A stretch of 16,538 nucleotides of DNA, from assembly GCA_023418705.1 (NCBI GenBank), contig JAEZYZ010000347.1, positions 1-16,538 on the forward strand. Reading direction: 5' to 3'. Made by a program: the position numbers and the translations under genes. Under the pieces are notes generated by a model. It was not told where the DNA came from. It saw only the letters and a program-made list of their open reading frames with translations, and ran no database searches. The stretch's first letter is position 1. Every line of letters starts with the position of its first letter. Of this stretch, positions 1 through 7,517 are shown piece after piece. This stretch comes from Pseudomonadota bacterium (lineage in GTDB: Bacteria; Myxococcota_A; Polyangia; Polyangiales; Polyangiaceae).

Positions 1-213
1 CGCCCCCTTGGGGGCACCGCCGCGGGGGGCCCCCCTTCCGCTCTTCCGCCCTTGCTGTGACCCATCTCCGAGCCAGACTCGTCGACAGAGCTCGCTGTCT
101 CGGTCGAGAAATCCGTTTTCAGCGACTCGAGGTGGGCCGAGGGCCCCGATGCTCTTCCTGTGAAAAAAAGCAGGCTCGGGTGCAAGCCCGCGAATGAATG
201 GTAGGCTCCGGGC
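1..213. other. Left-edge non-coding stretch
   Basis: No convincing gene lies here. The first 35 bases hold two GC-only palindromes (2-15, GCCCCC-TT-GGGGGC, and 24-35, six G then six C). They could be the remains of a terminator for a gene to the left, but no T tract follows them. A short A-rich run (about 162-169) lies upstream of the gene starting at 214 and may belong to its promoter, though no clear -35/-10 pair can be assigned. Confidence 0.4.
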
Positions 214-960
214 ATGGCTTACAGAGGGTTGGGCTGGTTTCAGGGCGTGCATCGGGTCGCCGGCGCGCTGCTCTTCACGAGTGCGTTCACGTCGGGCGCG
301 TGGGCCGCTCCGGCGCGCCATCGGTCGGAAGCCGGCGCTCGGGTGGACGGGTCCAGCGGACCGCCGCCGGTGCAAGACGGTTTGCCCGTCGCAGATGGCG
401 GCCAGGACGGTGTCGCGCTGCGAGACGATCCGGAGGCGCGTCCGCGGTTCGAGCTGGCGGCCACCGCTGGCCTCAACTACCCGGACAACGCCAGCGGCGT
501 CGATCCCGGGCCGAGCGCCGGTGCCACGCTCCTGTTTCGCCCGTTCGCGGGTGTTGGACTCGGTGTCTCGGGGGACGTGGCGCGCTTCGGCTGGTACGCC
601 GATGAGCACATCGCGGCCACCACGGTCCAGATGGTCCTGCGCATCTATGGCGCGTTCCGGGGATCCCTGGACGGCTACGTACAGTTTGGCGCCGGGGGCA
701 CGTCCCTCGATGCCTCGACGCGCGGCGGGTGTGACGCGGAAGGGAGCGGCGCGCTCAGCCTGACCTTCGGTCTCGAGCGGTACGTGTCCAAGGGCGTTCG
801 CGTTGGCGGACAGGTTGGCTACACCGGGTCCGGTTCGCAGGGTTGCGTCCCGGTGCCGATCGGTCAGTCCTCGGATCGCTCGAGCGCCGGTCGATCGGTG
901 CCGGCGCTCACGCCGGGCCTGGCGCTGCGCGCCGCGGTGACGTTCGGCGCCGCTGGATGA
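214..960 (+). CDS. Exported protein, probable outer-membrane beta-barrel
   Basis: A 248-residue protein of no family I can name. The N-terminus looks like a signal peptide: a basic start (Arg4, His13, Arg14), a hydrophobic core (about residues 15-29) and an Ala-Trp-Ala cleavage context near residues 29-31. Residues 35-75 are polar, Pro/Gly-rich and probably disordered. From about residue 76 to the end the chain alternates hydrophobic and polar residues with many Gly and aromatic positions. This is typical of antiparallel beta-strands in small outer-membrane barrels or porin-like proteins. Two Cys lie in the later loops and might form a disulfide. The ATG at 214 is chosen because it gives the complete signal peptide; the Shine-Dalgarno sequence is weak. 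The function is unknown. An extracytoplasmic beta-sandwich is an alternative to a barrel. Confidence 0.72.
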   Translation: MAYRGLGWFQGVHRVAGALLFTSAFTSGAWAAPARHRSEAGARVDGSSGPPPVQDGLPVADGGQDGVALRDDPEARPRFELAATAGLNYPDNASGVDPGPSAGATLLFRPFAGVGLGVSGDVARFGWYADEHIAATTVQMVLRIYGAFRGSLDGYVQFGAGGTSLDASTRGGCDAEGSGALSLTFGLERYVSKGVRVGGQVGYTGSGSQGCVPVPIGQSSDRSSAGRSVPALTPGLALRAAVTFGAAG

Positions 961-1046
961 ACGGCGTGGCAACGGTCGTGTCAGCCTCAGCAGCGCTCGA
1001 GACCATCGCCGCGGGCCGTCCCGCGGCGTCGAGATCGATCTTCAGA

Positions 1047-1059
1047 TCTTGCGGCAAGA
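1047..1059. promoter_or_regulatory. Short perfect palindrome upstream of the lactonase gene
   Basis: TCTTGC-G-GCAAGA is a perfect 6-1-6 inverted repeat, centred about 40 bases before the GTG start at 1094. A second short palindrome, AGATCGATCT, lies at 1032-1041. Position and symmetry would suit a repressor operator for the sugar-lactonase gene. No matching site is seen elsewhere in the window, so this is only a candidate. Confidence 0.25.
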
Positions 1060-1093
1060 CATCGTCTCTTTCAGCAGGTGCGGAGGGGGTGGC

Positions 1094-1984
1094 GTGAGCG
1101 ACAGCCCGGCAGAGGTCGCGTTCCCCGCGCGCTGCGAGCTCGGGGAAGGGAGCTTGTGGGACCCCGGGCAGAACGTTCTGTACTGGGTCGACATCCTCGA
1201 CCACAAGGTGTTCGTCTTCGATCCGGAGCGTCGTGCGAACTGCGCCGTCGACGTGGGGGAGGACGTGGGCACCGTGGTCGTCTGTGAAGATGAGCGGCTG
1301 TTGCTCGCGCTGCGCAGCGGTTTCGCCTTCCTGGACCCCAAGAGCGGACGGCTCGAGCGCGTGTGCGACCCCGACCCGGACCCGCAGCGTCGGTTCAACG
1401 ACGGCAAGTGCGATCCGAAGGGGCGGTTCTGGGCGGGCACGATGGCGGAGCCCGACCGCCCCGGCACGGCGGCACTCTACCGGCTCGACGGTGATCTGCG
1501 GGTCGAGCGGCAGCTCGACGGGGTGACCTGCTCGAACGGCCTGGTCTGGAGCAGCGACGGGCAGCGCTTTTACTACATCGACACCCCCACGCAGCGCATC
1601 GATCGGTTCGACGTCGAGCCGCAGAGCGGGACCCTCCGCAATCGGCGCACGGCCGCCGAGATCCCGCGCGAGCTGGGCGCGCCCGACGGCATGACGATCG
1701 ACGCGGAAGGCCAGCTCTGGGTCGCCCTCTTCGGCGGAGCGCGGGTGATCCGCGTCGACCCCAGCAGCGGCCGGATCGGCTACGAGGTGCGGCTGCCGGT
1801 GAGCAACGTGACGTCGTGCGCGTTCGGCGGGCGCGAGCTGAACGAGCTTTACATCACCACCGCCCGCGTGGGGCTCGCTCCCGAGAAGCTTCGGCGAGAG
1901 CCGCTCGCCGGCTCCCTGTTTCGCGCTCGCTTGCCGTTCCGGGGTGTCCCGGCCTCGCGGTTTCGCGGCGGGAGAGCGCCATGA
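1094..1984 (+). CDS. SMP-30/gluconolactonase/regucalcin-family lactonase
   Basis: A 296-residue cytosolic six-bladed beta-propeller enzyme, close to the usual family length of about 300. The family hydrolyses sugar lactones such as gluconolactone, or related lactones, using one divalent metal ion. The expected metal and substrate ligands are all present: Glu18 in LGEGSLWD, Asn102-Asp103 in RFNDGK, Asn148 in SNGLVW and Asp198 in APDGMTID. These align well with Glu18, Asn103, Asn154 and Asp204 of human regucalcin. The family C-terminal pattern GSLFRARLPFRG is intact. The GTG at 1094 is chosen because a strong Shine-Dalgarno sequence (GGAGGGGG, 1082-1089) sits about five bases before it; an upstream in-frame TTG at 1049 would add 15 residues that do not fit the family. 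The gene converges on the AraC-type regulator, with 13 bases between the stops. The exact lactone substrate cannot be read from sequence. Confidence 0.9.
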   Translation: MSDSPAEVAFPARCELGEGSLWDPGQNVLYWVDILDHKVFVFDPERRANCAVDVGEDVGTVVVCEDERLLLALRSGFAFLDPKSGRLERVCDPDPDPQRRFNDGKCDPKGRFWAGTMAEPDRPGTAALYRLDGDLRVERQLDGVTCSNGLVWSSDGQRFYYIDTPTQRIDRFDVEPQSGTLRNRRTAAEIPRELGAPDGMTIDAEGQLWVALFGGARVIRVDPSSGRIGYEVRLPVSNVTSCAFGGRELNELYITTARVGLAPEKLRREPLAGSLFRARLPFRGVPASRFRGGRAP

Positions 1985-1997
1985 TGGCGCGCCCGCT

Positions 1998-2936
1998 TCA
2001 CACGGCCGCGCGGGGGCCCGCCAGGTAGTCGCGCGGCGTCACCCCGACGTGCTGGCGAAAGATACGGTGGAATTGGGCGTAGCTGCCGAAGCCGGCTGCC
2101 GATGCCGCTTCGCTCAGGTTGCCGCCGCCCTGCTGAACCAGGCCGAAGAAGCGCTCCAGACGGAGGCGGTTTCGGTACTCCACCACGGAGACACCGAGCT
2201 CCGCCCGAAACGCGCGCGCCAGCCGCGCGGAGCTGACCGACAGCTTGGTCGCCAGCGCGTCCGCGCTCGCGGTCGGATCCTCGTTCAACGCGGCGATCGC
2301 TTGGCGCACCAGCGCGCCGTACTTTGCGCCGCTCGGCGATAGCGGCCGGGAGCGCGCGACGGGGGCCGAGGCGGCCTCGATCAAGTTGCCGAGCAAGCTG
2401 GCGAACACCGCCGCCCGAACCTGCTTGCTGTGATCGAACGGCGCCTTGGTGATCGCCGCGTCGTTGTAGAGCATGCCGATCGGGGCGCGCAGCGAGCGGA
2501 TGGGGGTGAGCACCAGCCAGCCCTGCCCGATGACCTCGGTCTTGCCCTCGCGAGTGGCGACGAGCGGCGCGTTGAACAGCTGCAGCCAGCGGCCGACACC
2601 GGCCTCCGCGCGGCGGTGCGCCTCCCGCTCCGTCTCGCCGAGGTCTCGCTGCAGGCCGCGTTCGTCCGTGAAGGCGCCGTCCGCGCCGGTGCCCCAGCTA
2701 CCGCGCAACGACGTGCCCGACTCGTCCTGAAGGTAGAGGGCGACCCGCTCGAGGCCGATGTCGCCGCGCGCCACTTCGACGGCGCGCCGCAGGATCTGGT
2801 CGAGCGTCTGACAGCGAGCGAGCTCCTCAGCCGCCGCCAGCACCGACACGATGCCGGTGGGCCCGTTCGCGTCGCAATCTTGGAGCCCGTGCCCGGAGTC
2901 CGAATGCCAATCGACGGAACGAGGTTCTTCGAACAT
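1998..2936 (-). CDS. GAF-AraC family transcriptional regulator
   Basis: A 312-residue regulator. Residues about 28-190 resemble a GAF-type sensor domain: an N-terminal helix (AAAEELARCQTLDQILRRAVEVA), then strand-rich segments including RVALYLQDESG and IRSLRAPIGMLYND. Residues about 205-308 form an AraC/XylS DNA-binding domain with two helix-turn-helix units (about 225-247 and 274-296). It ends in the signature AAGFGSYAQFHRIFRQHVG followed by TPRDYL. Most AraC regulators have a cupin sensor, so the GAF-like N-terminus suggests a cyclic nucleotide, small aromatic or other small ligand; this is inference. The ATG is supported by a GAGG Shine-Dalgarno sequence seven bases upstream (complement of 2944-2947). 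The gene is convergent with the lactonase and divergent from the DUF2071 gene, so either could be a target. Confidence 0.88.
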   Translation of the reverse strand: MFEEPRSVDWHSDSGHGLQDCDANGPTGIVSVLAAAEELARCQTLDQILRRAVEVARGDIGLERVALYLQDESGTSLRGSWGTGADGAFTDERGLQRDLGETEREAHRRAEAGVGRWLQLFNAPLVATREGKTEVIGQGWLVLTPIRSLRAPIGMLYNDAAITKAPFDHSKQVRAAVFASLLGNLIEAASAPVARSRPLSPSGAKYGALVRQAIAALNEDPTASADALATKLSVSSARLARAFRAELGVSVVEYRNRLRLERFFGLVQQGGGNLSEAASAAGFGSYAQFHRIFRQHVGVTPRDYLAGPRAAV

Positions 2937-3375
2937 GCGCCAGCCTCACCGCGTCCAAGCGACGCTGAAACGCTAGTAACACATGCCTGCATTAGGCTCC
3001 AGGGAGAAGCGTCGAAAATTATGAATCAGACATGTTCTAAATATCATAGCACCGACATAAATGATGGCGCCGAGCTCGCGCGGCAGCATTGCTTGCCTGA
3101 TCGTTCGGGCTTCGGTCGTTCTGTGTATCACGAGCCTCTGTCCGCTGCAGTGCTCCAGGGTGTCCGATGATGTCTTGGCGAGTCATGATCTCACCGCGCA
3201 GCTTGGCCAAAGCCGTTTGCGAAACTGAACTCGCCCCCAAGCGACGTCGACTGGCTCCGCGCTTTGCCGGAGGCGCGGGCCGGCGCCCCCGGACGGGTCG
3301 AGCGTGACTCGGTGCTCCCCCGGTGTCCGTTCGAGTCGTGGTCAGACGGCGCGCCGCAGGTTAACATCGATCGCG
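2937..3375. promoter_or_regulatory. Divergent intergenic region with AT-rich island
   Basis: This 439-bp stretch separates the AraC-type regulator (leftward) from the DUF2071 gene (rightward). Bases about 3011-3065 are strikingly AT-rich for this genome and hold several -10-like hexamers reading leftward (TATGAT as the complement of 3043-3048, CATAAT as the complement of 3018-3023). No well-spaced -35 partner was found. The island probably contains the regulator's promoter. The rest, 3066-3375, shows no convincing gene: the open frames there have neither a ribosome site nor recognisable protein content. Confidence 0.4.
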
Positions 3376-4113
3376 ATGCACCCGGCCTTGAAGCACGTCG
3401 GCCACCGACCGTGGCCGCTGCCGGCGCGGCCCTGGCTGCACCGGCAGTCGTGGCGCGACCTTTTGTTCGCGCACTGGCAGGTGCCCGCCGAGGCGTTGCG
3501 TCCGCTCGTCCCGGCGCCGCTCGTCCTCCAGGAGGTCGATGGCATGTCATGGATCGGCGTGGTGCCGTTCTGGATGAGCGGCGTCTCGGGACGGGGACTG
3601 CCGAACCTGCCGGGCCTGTCGAGCTTCGCCGAGCTGAACGTGCGCTTGTACGTCGAGCACGACGGCAAGCCGGGCGTCTGGTTTCTGAGCCTGGACGCAG
3701 CCAGCCGGCCTGCGGTGTGGGCTGCCCGGCGGTTCTTCCACTTGCCGTACTACTACGCGCGCATGCGCGTCGAGCGCGCCGCCGACCGCGTGGTCTACCG
3801 CAGCGAGCGCGCGGGCGGCGGCGCGCGTTTCCACGCGGTGTACGGACCCACCTCGGCGGTTCAAAAAGCTCGCCCGGGCACGCTCGAGCATTTTCTGACC
3901 GAGCGCTACTGCCTCTATGCAGAGGCTCCGAGCGGTCGGCTCTACCGCGGCAACATTCACCACGCGCCCTGGCCGCTCCAGGCGGCACAGGCCGACATTC
4001 GCGAGAACACGTTGCTCGCGCCGCACGGCATCGAGCTGCCGGACGCCCCGCCGCTGTTGCACTTTTCCAAGCGGTTGGACGTGGTCCTCTGGTTGCTCGA
4101 ACCGGTGACGTGA
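3376..4113 (+). CDS. DUF2071 (YqjF-like) family protein
   Basis: A 245-residue protein of the DUF2071 family, whose biochemical role is not established. Family hallmarks are clear. The N-terminal block runs WRDLLFAHWQVPAEALRPLV followed by PAPLVLQEVDG, then SWIGVVPFWM. There is a central FAELNVRLYVEHDGKPGVWFL block. The C-terminal half has LEHFLTERYCLYAE, the IHHAPWPLQAA block (about residues 194-204) and the terminal LLHFSKRLDVVLWLLEP. The length matches intact family members. The ATG at 3376 is preferred because the family similarity begins directly after it. An in-frame ATG at position 3304 would add 24 basic residues that do not match. The Shine-Dalgarno sequence is weak. No signal peptide or membrane segment is seen, so the protein is probably cytosolic. 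It stands alone and faces away from the GAF-AraC regulator. Confidence 0.88.
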   Translation: MHPALKHVGHRPWPLPARPWLHRQSWRDLLFAHWQVPAEALRPLVPAPLVLQEVDGMSWIGVVPFWMSGVSGRGLPNLPGLSSFAELNVRLYVEHDGKPGVWFLSLDAASRPAVWAARRFFHLPYYYARMRVERAADRVVYRSERAGGGARFHAVYGPTSAVQKARPGTLEHFLTERYCLYAEAPSGRLYRGNIHHAPWPLQAAQADIRENTLLAPHGIELPDAPPLLHFSKRLDVVLWLLEPVT

Positions 4114-4355
4114 GTTGGGGACCAAAAGCGACCTGGACACCTTGCTGTCGTGACGGGTCTCGCGGGCTTCCGGTTGTAAGAGGGGCGCAATAGTTCAGGC
4201 AGACTGGGCTGCGCTCGGATCGACCCGCGAACGCCTGATGCGTGCGGTGAGGATTGAAGGAAACCGAGCGCCACCCCCATTCAGGGCGCCAACCCGGAAC
4301 CCGGCAAGCTCGGGCGCTCGGAACGGCGCGCTCCTGCCGCCTCGAAAAGATCGAC

Positions 4356-6224
4356 ATGTCACATCGCTTCTCAAGACCTGGCACCGAAACCTTTCGCTCG
4401 TCGCTGTCCCGAACGCTCAGGATCGGCTGGGCCAGCCTGGCGCTCGGCGCCGCCGCCTGCTCGGCCAGCGTCGGGGATCCCCCGCCGTCGGGGGGCTCGT
4501 GCGAAGAGGGCAAGCTCGCCTGTGGAGAGTGCGTCGACGTCACCCAGAACCTGCTGCACTGCGGCGGGTGCTATCAGTCTTGTGAAGCGGGTGAGGATTG
4601 CGTGAGCGGCCAGTGCCTCTGCGTCCCGGGGCTGACCGCCTGCGGCGCTGGCTGCGTGAACCTGCTCGAGGATCGGCAGCACTGCGGCAGCTGCGGCAAC
4701 GCCTGCGACGCGGGGCTGGTCTGCTCCAATGGCATCTGCTCGAGCTCGTGCGGGGCCGGCCTGGAGCTGTGCGACGGGAGCTGCACCGACACGCGCACCA
4801 GCGCGCTCAACTGCGGCGGCTGCGGGCGCACCTGCGCGGCGGGCCAGGCCTGCCAAGGCGGCGCCTGCGTCTGCACCCAGGGGCGCGCCGACTGCGGCAG
4901 CGGCTGTGTCGACCTGTCGCAGGACGCGCTGCACTGCGGGACGTGCAACAACGCCTGTCCGTCTGGGGAGGCCTGCAGCGGCGGCACGTGCCAGGCGTCG
5001 GGCGCGGGTGGGTCCGGCGCGGCGCCCGGTATCGGGGGCACCGGCGGCGTGGTCAACACCGGCGGCACCGGCAACGGCGCTGCAACCGGCGGCGCGGGCA
5101 ACACTGGTGGCGTGCCCGCTGGCGGCAGCGGCGGTCAGGTGTCGACCGGGGGTGTGGGCAATACCGGGGGCGTGTCGAGCGGTGGCACGGGGGCCAGCGT
5201 GTCCACCGGAGGGATGGGCAACGCTGGCGCCGGCAACAGCGGCGGCAGCGGCAACTCGGGCGGAGGGACCGGCGGCAGCGGGGGCAATCCCGGTTGCGCC
5301 GCGTCCGGGTTCCACGTGGCCGAGGGCGCCATCTTCGACAGCAACTGCAACGAGTTCATCATCCGCGGCGTCAACTACCCGTACGCCTGGTATTCGTCAC
5401 GAAACACCCAGCAGGATTTCAGCGCCATCGCCGCGGCGGGCGCCAACGCCGTCCGCATCGTGCTGGCGACCGGCGCTCGCTGGGATCGCACCAGCGGCGG
5501 GACGCTCACCAACATCATCAACGCGGCCAAATCAGCGAGGTTGATCTCGATCGTAGAGGTGCACGACACGACCGGGTGGAGTGAGCAGAGTGGCTCGGTC
5601 GATTTGGGCAACGCCACCAACTACTGGACCGGCGCCGACATCCGAGCTGCGCTGAGCGGTCAAGAGGCCTACGTCATCCTCAACATCGGCAACGAGCCCA
5701 TGGGCAACGACACGACGAACGAGTGGGCGCCGCGCCACGCCGCGGCCGTCCAGGCGCTGCGCAACGCCGGCTACGGTCACCTGCTCATGATCGACGCGCC
5801 CAACTGGGGACAGGACTGGTCGAACACCATGCGCGACGGCGGCGGCGCTTCCATCTGGAACGCCGACCCGGACAAGAACCTGGTCTTTTCGGTCCACATG
5901 TACGACGTGTACGGGACCTCCCAGATGGTCAGCAGCTACTTCAACGGCTTCCTGAGCAACTACGACGCGCCGCTCGTCGTCGGAGAGTTCGCCTCCGATC
6001 ACGGAAGCAGCGGCAACGTGGACGAAGACGCGATCATGAGCTTCGCGGAGTCGCTCGGCGTCGGCTACATCGGCTGGTCCTGGTCGGGCAACAGCACGGA
6101 CCTGGCGTCGCTCGACATCACCAACGGGTTCAATCCCTCGAGCCTCACGACCTGGGGCAACCGCCTGATCAACGGCAGCAACGGGCTGCTGGCGACCTCG
6201 GAGGTGTGCAGTTGTTTCGACTGA
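4356..6224 (+). CDS. Modular lipoprotein: Cys-rich repeats, Gly-rich linker, GH5-type glycoside hydrolase
   Basis: A 622-residue secreted, probably lipid-anchored enzyme. Residues 1-35 are a signal peptide with basic N-region, hydrophobic core and a lipobox-like LGAAAC at Cys35 (Ala at -3 is acceptable, not ideal). Residues 49-212 contain four Cys-rich modules with the pattern HCGxCxxxCxxGxxCxxGxC, reminiscent of Stig1-like repeats. Residues about 213-315 are a Gly/Ser/Thr/Asn linker (GTGG, NTGG, STGG units). Residues about 318-610 match glycoside hydrolase family 5, most like the bacterial endo-beta-mannanase branch. The fold begins with FIIRGVNYPYAWY, the acid/base is Glu447 in NIGNEPMG, HMYDVYG follows, and the nucleophile is Glu544 in VVGEFASDHG, followed by GWSWSGN. 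It probably cleaves beta-mannan or a related beta-glycan at the cell surface; substrate choice is inference. ATG 4356 gives the clean signal peptide; upstream in-frame TTG 4254 is less likely. Confidence 0.87.
   Translation: MSHRFSRPGTETFRSSLSRTLRIGWASLALGAAACSASVGDPPPSGGSCEEGKLACGECVDVTQNLLHCGGCYQSCEAGEDCVSGQCLCVPGLTACGAGCVNLLEDRQHCGSCGNACDAGLVCSNGICSSSCGAGLELCDGSCTDTRTSALNCGGCGRTCAAGQACQGGACVCTQGRADCGSGCVDLSQDALHCGTCNNACPSGEACSGGTCQASGAGGSGAAPGIGGTGGVVNTGGTGNGAATGGAGNTGGVPAGGSGGQVSTGGVGNTGGVSSGGTGASVSTGGMGNAGAGNSGGSGNSGGGTGGSGGNPGCAASGFHVAEGAIFDSNCNEFIIRGVNYPYAWYSSRNTQQDFSAIAAAGANAVRIVLATGARWDRTSGGTLTNIINAAKSARLISIVEVHDTTGWSEQSGSVDLGNATNYWTGADIRAALSGQEAYVILNIGNEPMGNDTTNEWAPRHAAAVQALRNAGYGHLLMIDAPNWGQDWSNTMRDGGGASIWNADPDKNLVFSVHMYDVYGTSQMVSSYFNGFLSNYDAPLVVGEFASDHGSSGNVDEDAIMSFAESLGVGYIGWSWSGNSTDLASLDITNGFNPSSLTTWGNRLINGSNGLLATSEVCSCFD
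4998..5298 (+). repeat. Degenerate Gly-rich linker repeat within the GH5 lipoprotein gene
   Basis: About 300 bases encode a low-complexity linker of roughly 100 residues made of variations on GG-T/S-G and NTGG/STGG. The DNA is a degenerate array of GGCGGC, ACCGGCGGC and related units without a strict period. Such a stretch is prone to slippage and length change between strains. It separates the Cys-rich modules from the catalytic domain. Confidence 0.75.
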
Positions 6225-6271
6225 TGGGCACTCGGGCGGTCGTCGCTGGCTTGCTCTCGTGAGGCGTGATC

Positions 6272-7501
6272 GTGGCGGCATCGCGACTTCGATCGATGGG
6301 GTGGGCGGCCGTGCTGGCGGCCGGGCTCGCGGGCTATGCGCTGGTGAGCCGCCCCCACGGCGAGGCGCCCTCCGGCGTCGCTGCCCCGGCGCCGGTCGGG
6401 AGCACCTCGCAGCTCGATTTCGAGCCCACGGCAGCGCAACGCCTGAGGCTGGTCGAGCTGCGCGAGAGCCTGAGCGAGGCGGCGCCGCGCTTCACCGGTG
6501 AGGTGGCTCGCGAGCGAGCGAACGCGAAGCTGTTCACCTACCTCGCCGCGACCAGCGACGAGCCGCTGGTGATCGAGGCGTCGCTGCAGGCCATTGGGGC
6601 GGCGTACTCGTCACGATCGAGCCGGAAGGCCGCGCCCGACGCCGACCTCGACCGCACGCTGTCGAGGCACCTGCGCTCCGATCGCCCGTCGGTGGCTCGG
6701 GCCGCGTTCCGCGCGGCGCGCATCCCCTTGATGGCCGAGCATCCGGGGAGCGAGCTGGTCGAAGAGCTGGTCGAGACCTGCGCCCCCGGTGAGCCGGTCG
6801 CGCGGCGCTATGCGGCGCTGCGGGCGCTCGACCTCCTGCGCCCCGATCGGCGCGGCGCCGACGTGGTGCAGTGCTTCGTGGCGGCGCTGCAGGCCGAGCA
6901 GCCCCACCTGGTCTCGGCGGCCTTGTTCGCGCTCGCGCAGAGCAACCCGTCGCTGGAGCCCGCGCGAGCCAAGGGTGGCGATCTCGCGCCGCTCGCGCTC
7001 AGGTCGTTGGCGCACCCCGATCCGGGCGTGCGCGGGCGCGCGCTCGAGCTGTTGGCGGAGCTCCCCTGGCTCGTCGAGGCGGACGTCGCCTACGCGAGCG
7101 GGGTGCAGGCGCTGAAGGACCCCCACCCCTACGGGCGCGCCGTCGCCGCAGCCACGCTGGCCCGGCTCGGGGATCCGAGGGCCGTCCACCACCTCATCGA
7201 GCAGGTCGACGACCTGGCCGTCGCCGAGCACGAGATCACCGGCTTTCCGACGATCGACGCCGGCCCGGGTCGGTTGCAGCACGCCGTGCCCGGTCGCAAG
7301 CGGGTGGCCGCGGCGGCGCTGTTCGCGATCCAGTCCCTCAGCTCTTCGCCGGCCGCCCACGCTGCGGCCGCGGCGCCGACGGTGCCCCCCGCGCCCCTGA
7401 AGCTCGGCGGACGGACGCGGACGCTCGAAGAGCTGCGCGAGAACGCGGTCATGGCCCGGAGTTGGTATCAGCAGGTCCGGCACCGGCTGCCCGCGCCCTG
7501 A
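6272..7501 (+). CDS. Membrane-anchored helical-repeat (HEAT-like) protein
   Basis: About 409 residues. The N-terminus has a basic start and a hydrophobic segment (MGWAAVLAAGLAGYALV) that looks like a single membrane anchor or uncleaved signal, leaving the rest outside the cytoplasm. The body, from about residue 60 to 340, is an all-helical array rich in Ala, Leu, Arg and Glu. It contains HEAT-type repeat phrases such as SVARAAFRAARIPL, ARRYAALRALDLL, LAHPDPGVRGRALELLAEL and GRAVAAATLARLGDPRAVHHLIE. Proteins of this kind act as binding scaffolds; no catalytic motif is seen. Position 6272 (GTG) is preferred because GAGG at 6261-6264 lies seven bases upstream. GTG at 6266 is too close to it, and ATG at 6296 is possible. 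The gene lies 47 bases after the GH5 gene, so the two may be co-transcribed, and converges on the kinase gene, with 16 bases between the stops. Confidence 0.75.
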   Translation: MAASRLRSMGWAAVLAAGLAGYALVSRPHGEAPSGVAAPAPVGSTSQLDFEPTAAQRLRLVELRESLSEAAPRFTGEVARERANAKLFTYLAATSDEPLVIEASLQAIGAAYSSRSSRKAAPDADLDRTLSRHLRSDRPSVARAAFRAARIPLMAEHPGSELVEELVETCAPGEPVARRYAALRALDLLRPDRRGADVVQCFVAALQAEQPHLVSAALFALAQSNPSLEPARAKGGDLAPLALRSLAHPDPGVRGRALELLAELPWLVEADVAYASGVQALKDPHPYGRAVAAATLARLGDPRAVHHLIEQVDDLAVAEHEITGFPTIDAGPGRLQHAVPGRKRVAAAALFAIQSLSSSPAAHAAAAAPTVPPAPLKLGGRTRTLEELRENAVMARSWYQQVRHRLPAP

Positions 7502-7517
7502 TCGGCGGTCGACGCGG

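Noticed and set aside
2..35. GC-only hairpins as an intrinsic terminator
   Set aside because: No T tract follows, and the upstream gene is outside the window, so a terminator cannot be supported.
3203..3220. Possible sigma-54 promoter (TTGGC ... TTTGC)
   Set aside because: The GG and GC elements are 12 bases apart rather than the required 10.
3037..3240. Small 67-residue minus-strand open frame in the AT-rich intergenic region
   Set aside because: No ribosome site, no recognisable domain and unconvincing composition.
4254..4355. Longer start (TTG) for the GH5 lipoprotein
   Set aside because: It would put 34 polar residues before a well-formed signal peptide, and the ATG at 4356 has an A/G-rich stretch (GAAAAGA) upstream.
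3191..4543. A 450-codon minus-strand open frame across the DUF2071 gene
   Set aside because: It is Arg/Pro/Ala-rich low-quality translation opposite a recognisable family protein, and extends into the lipoprotein signal region.
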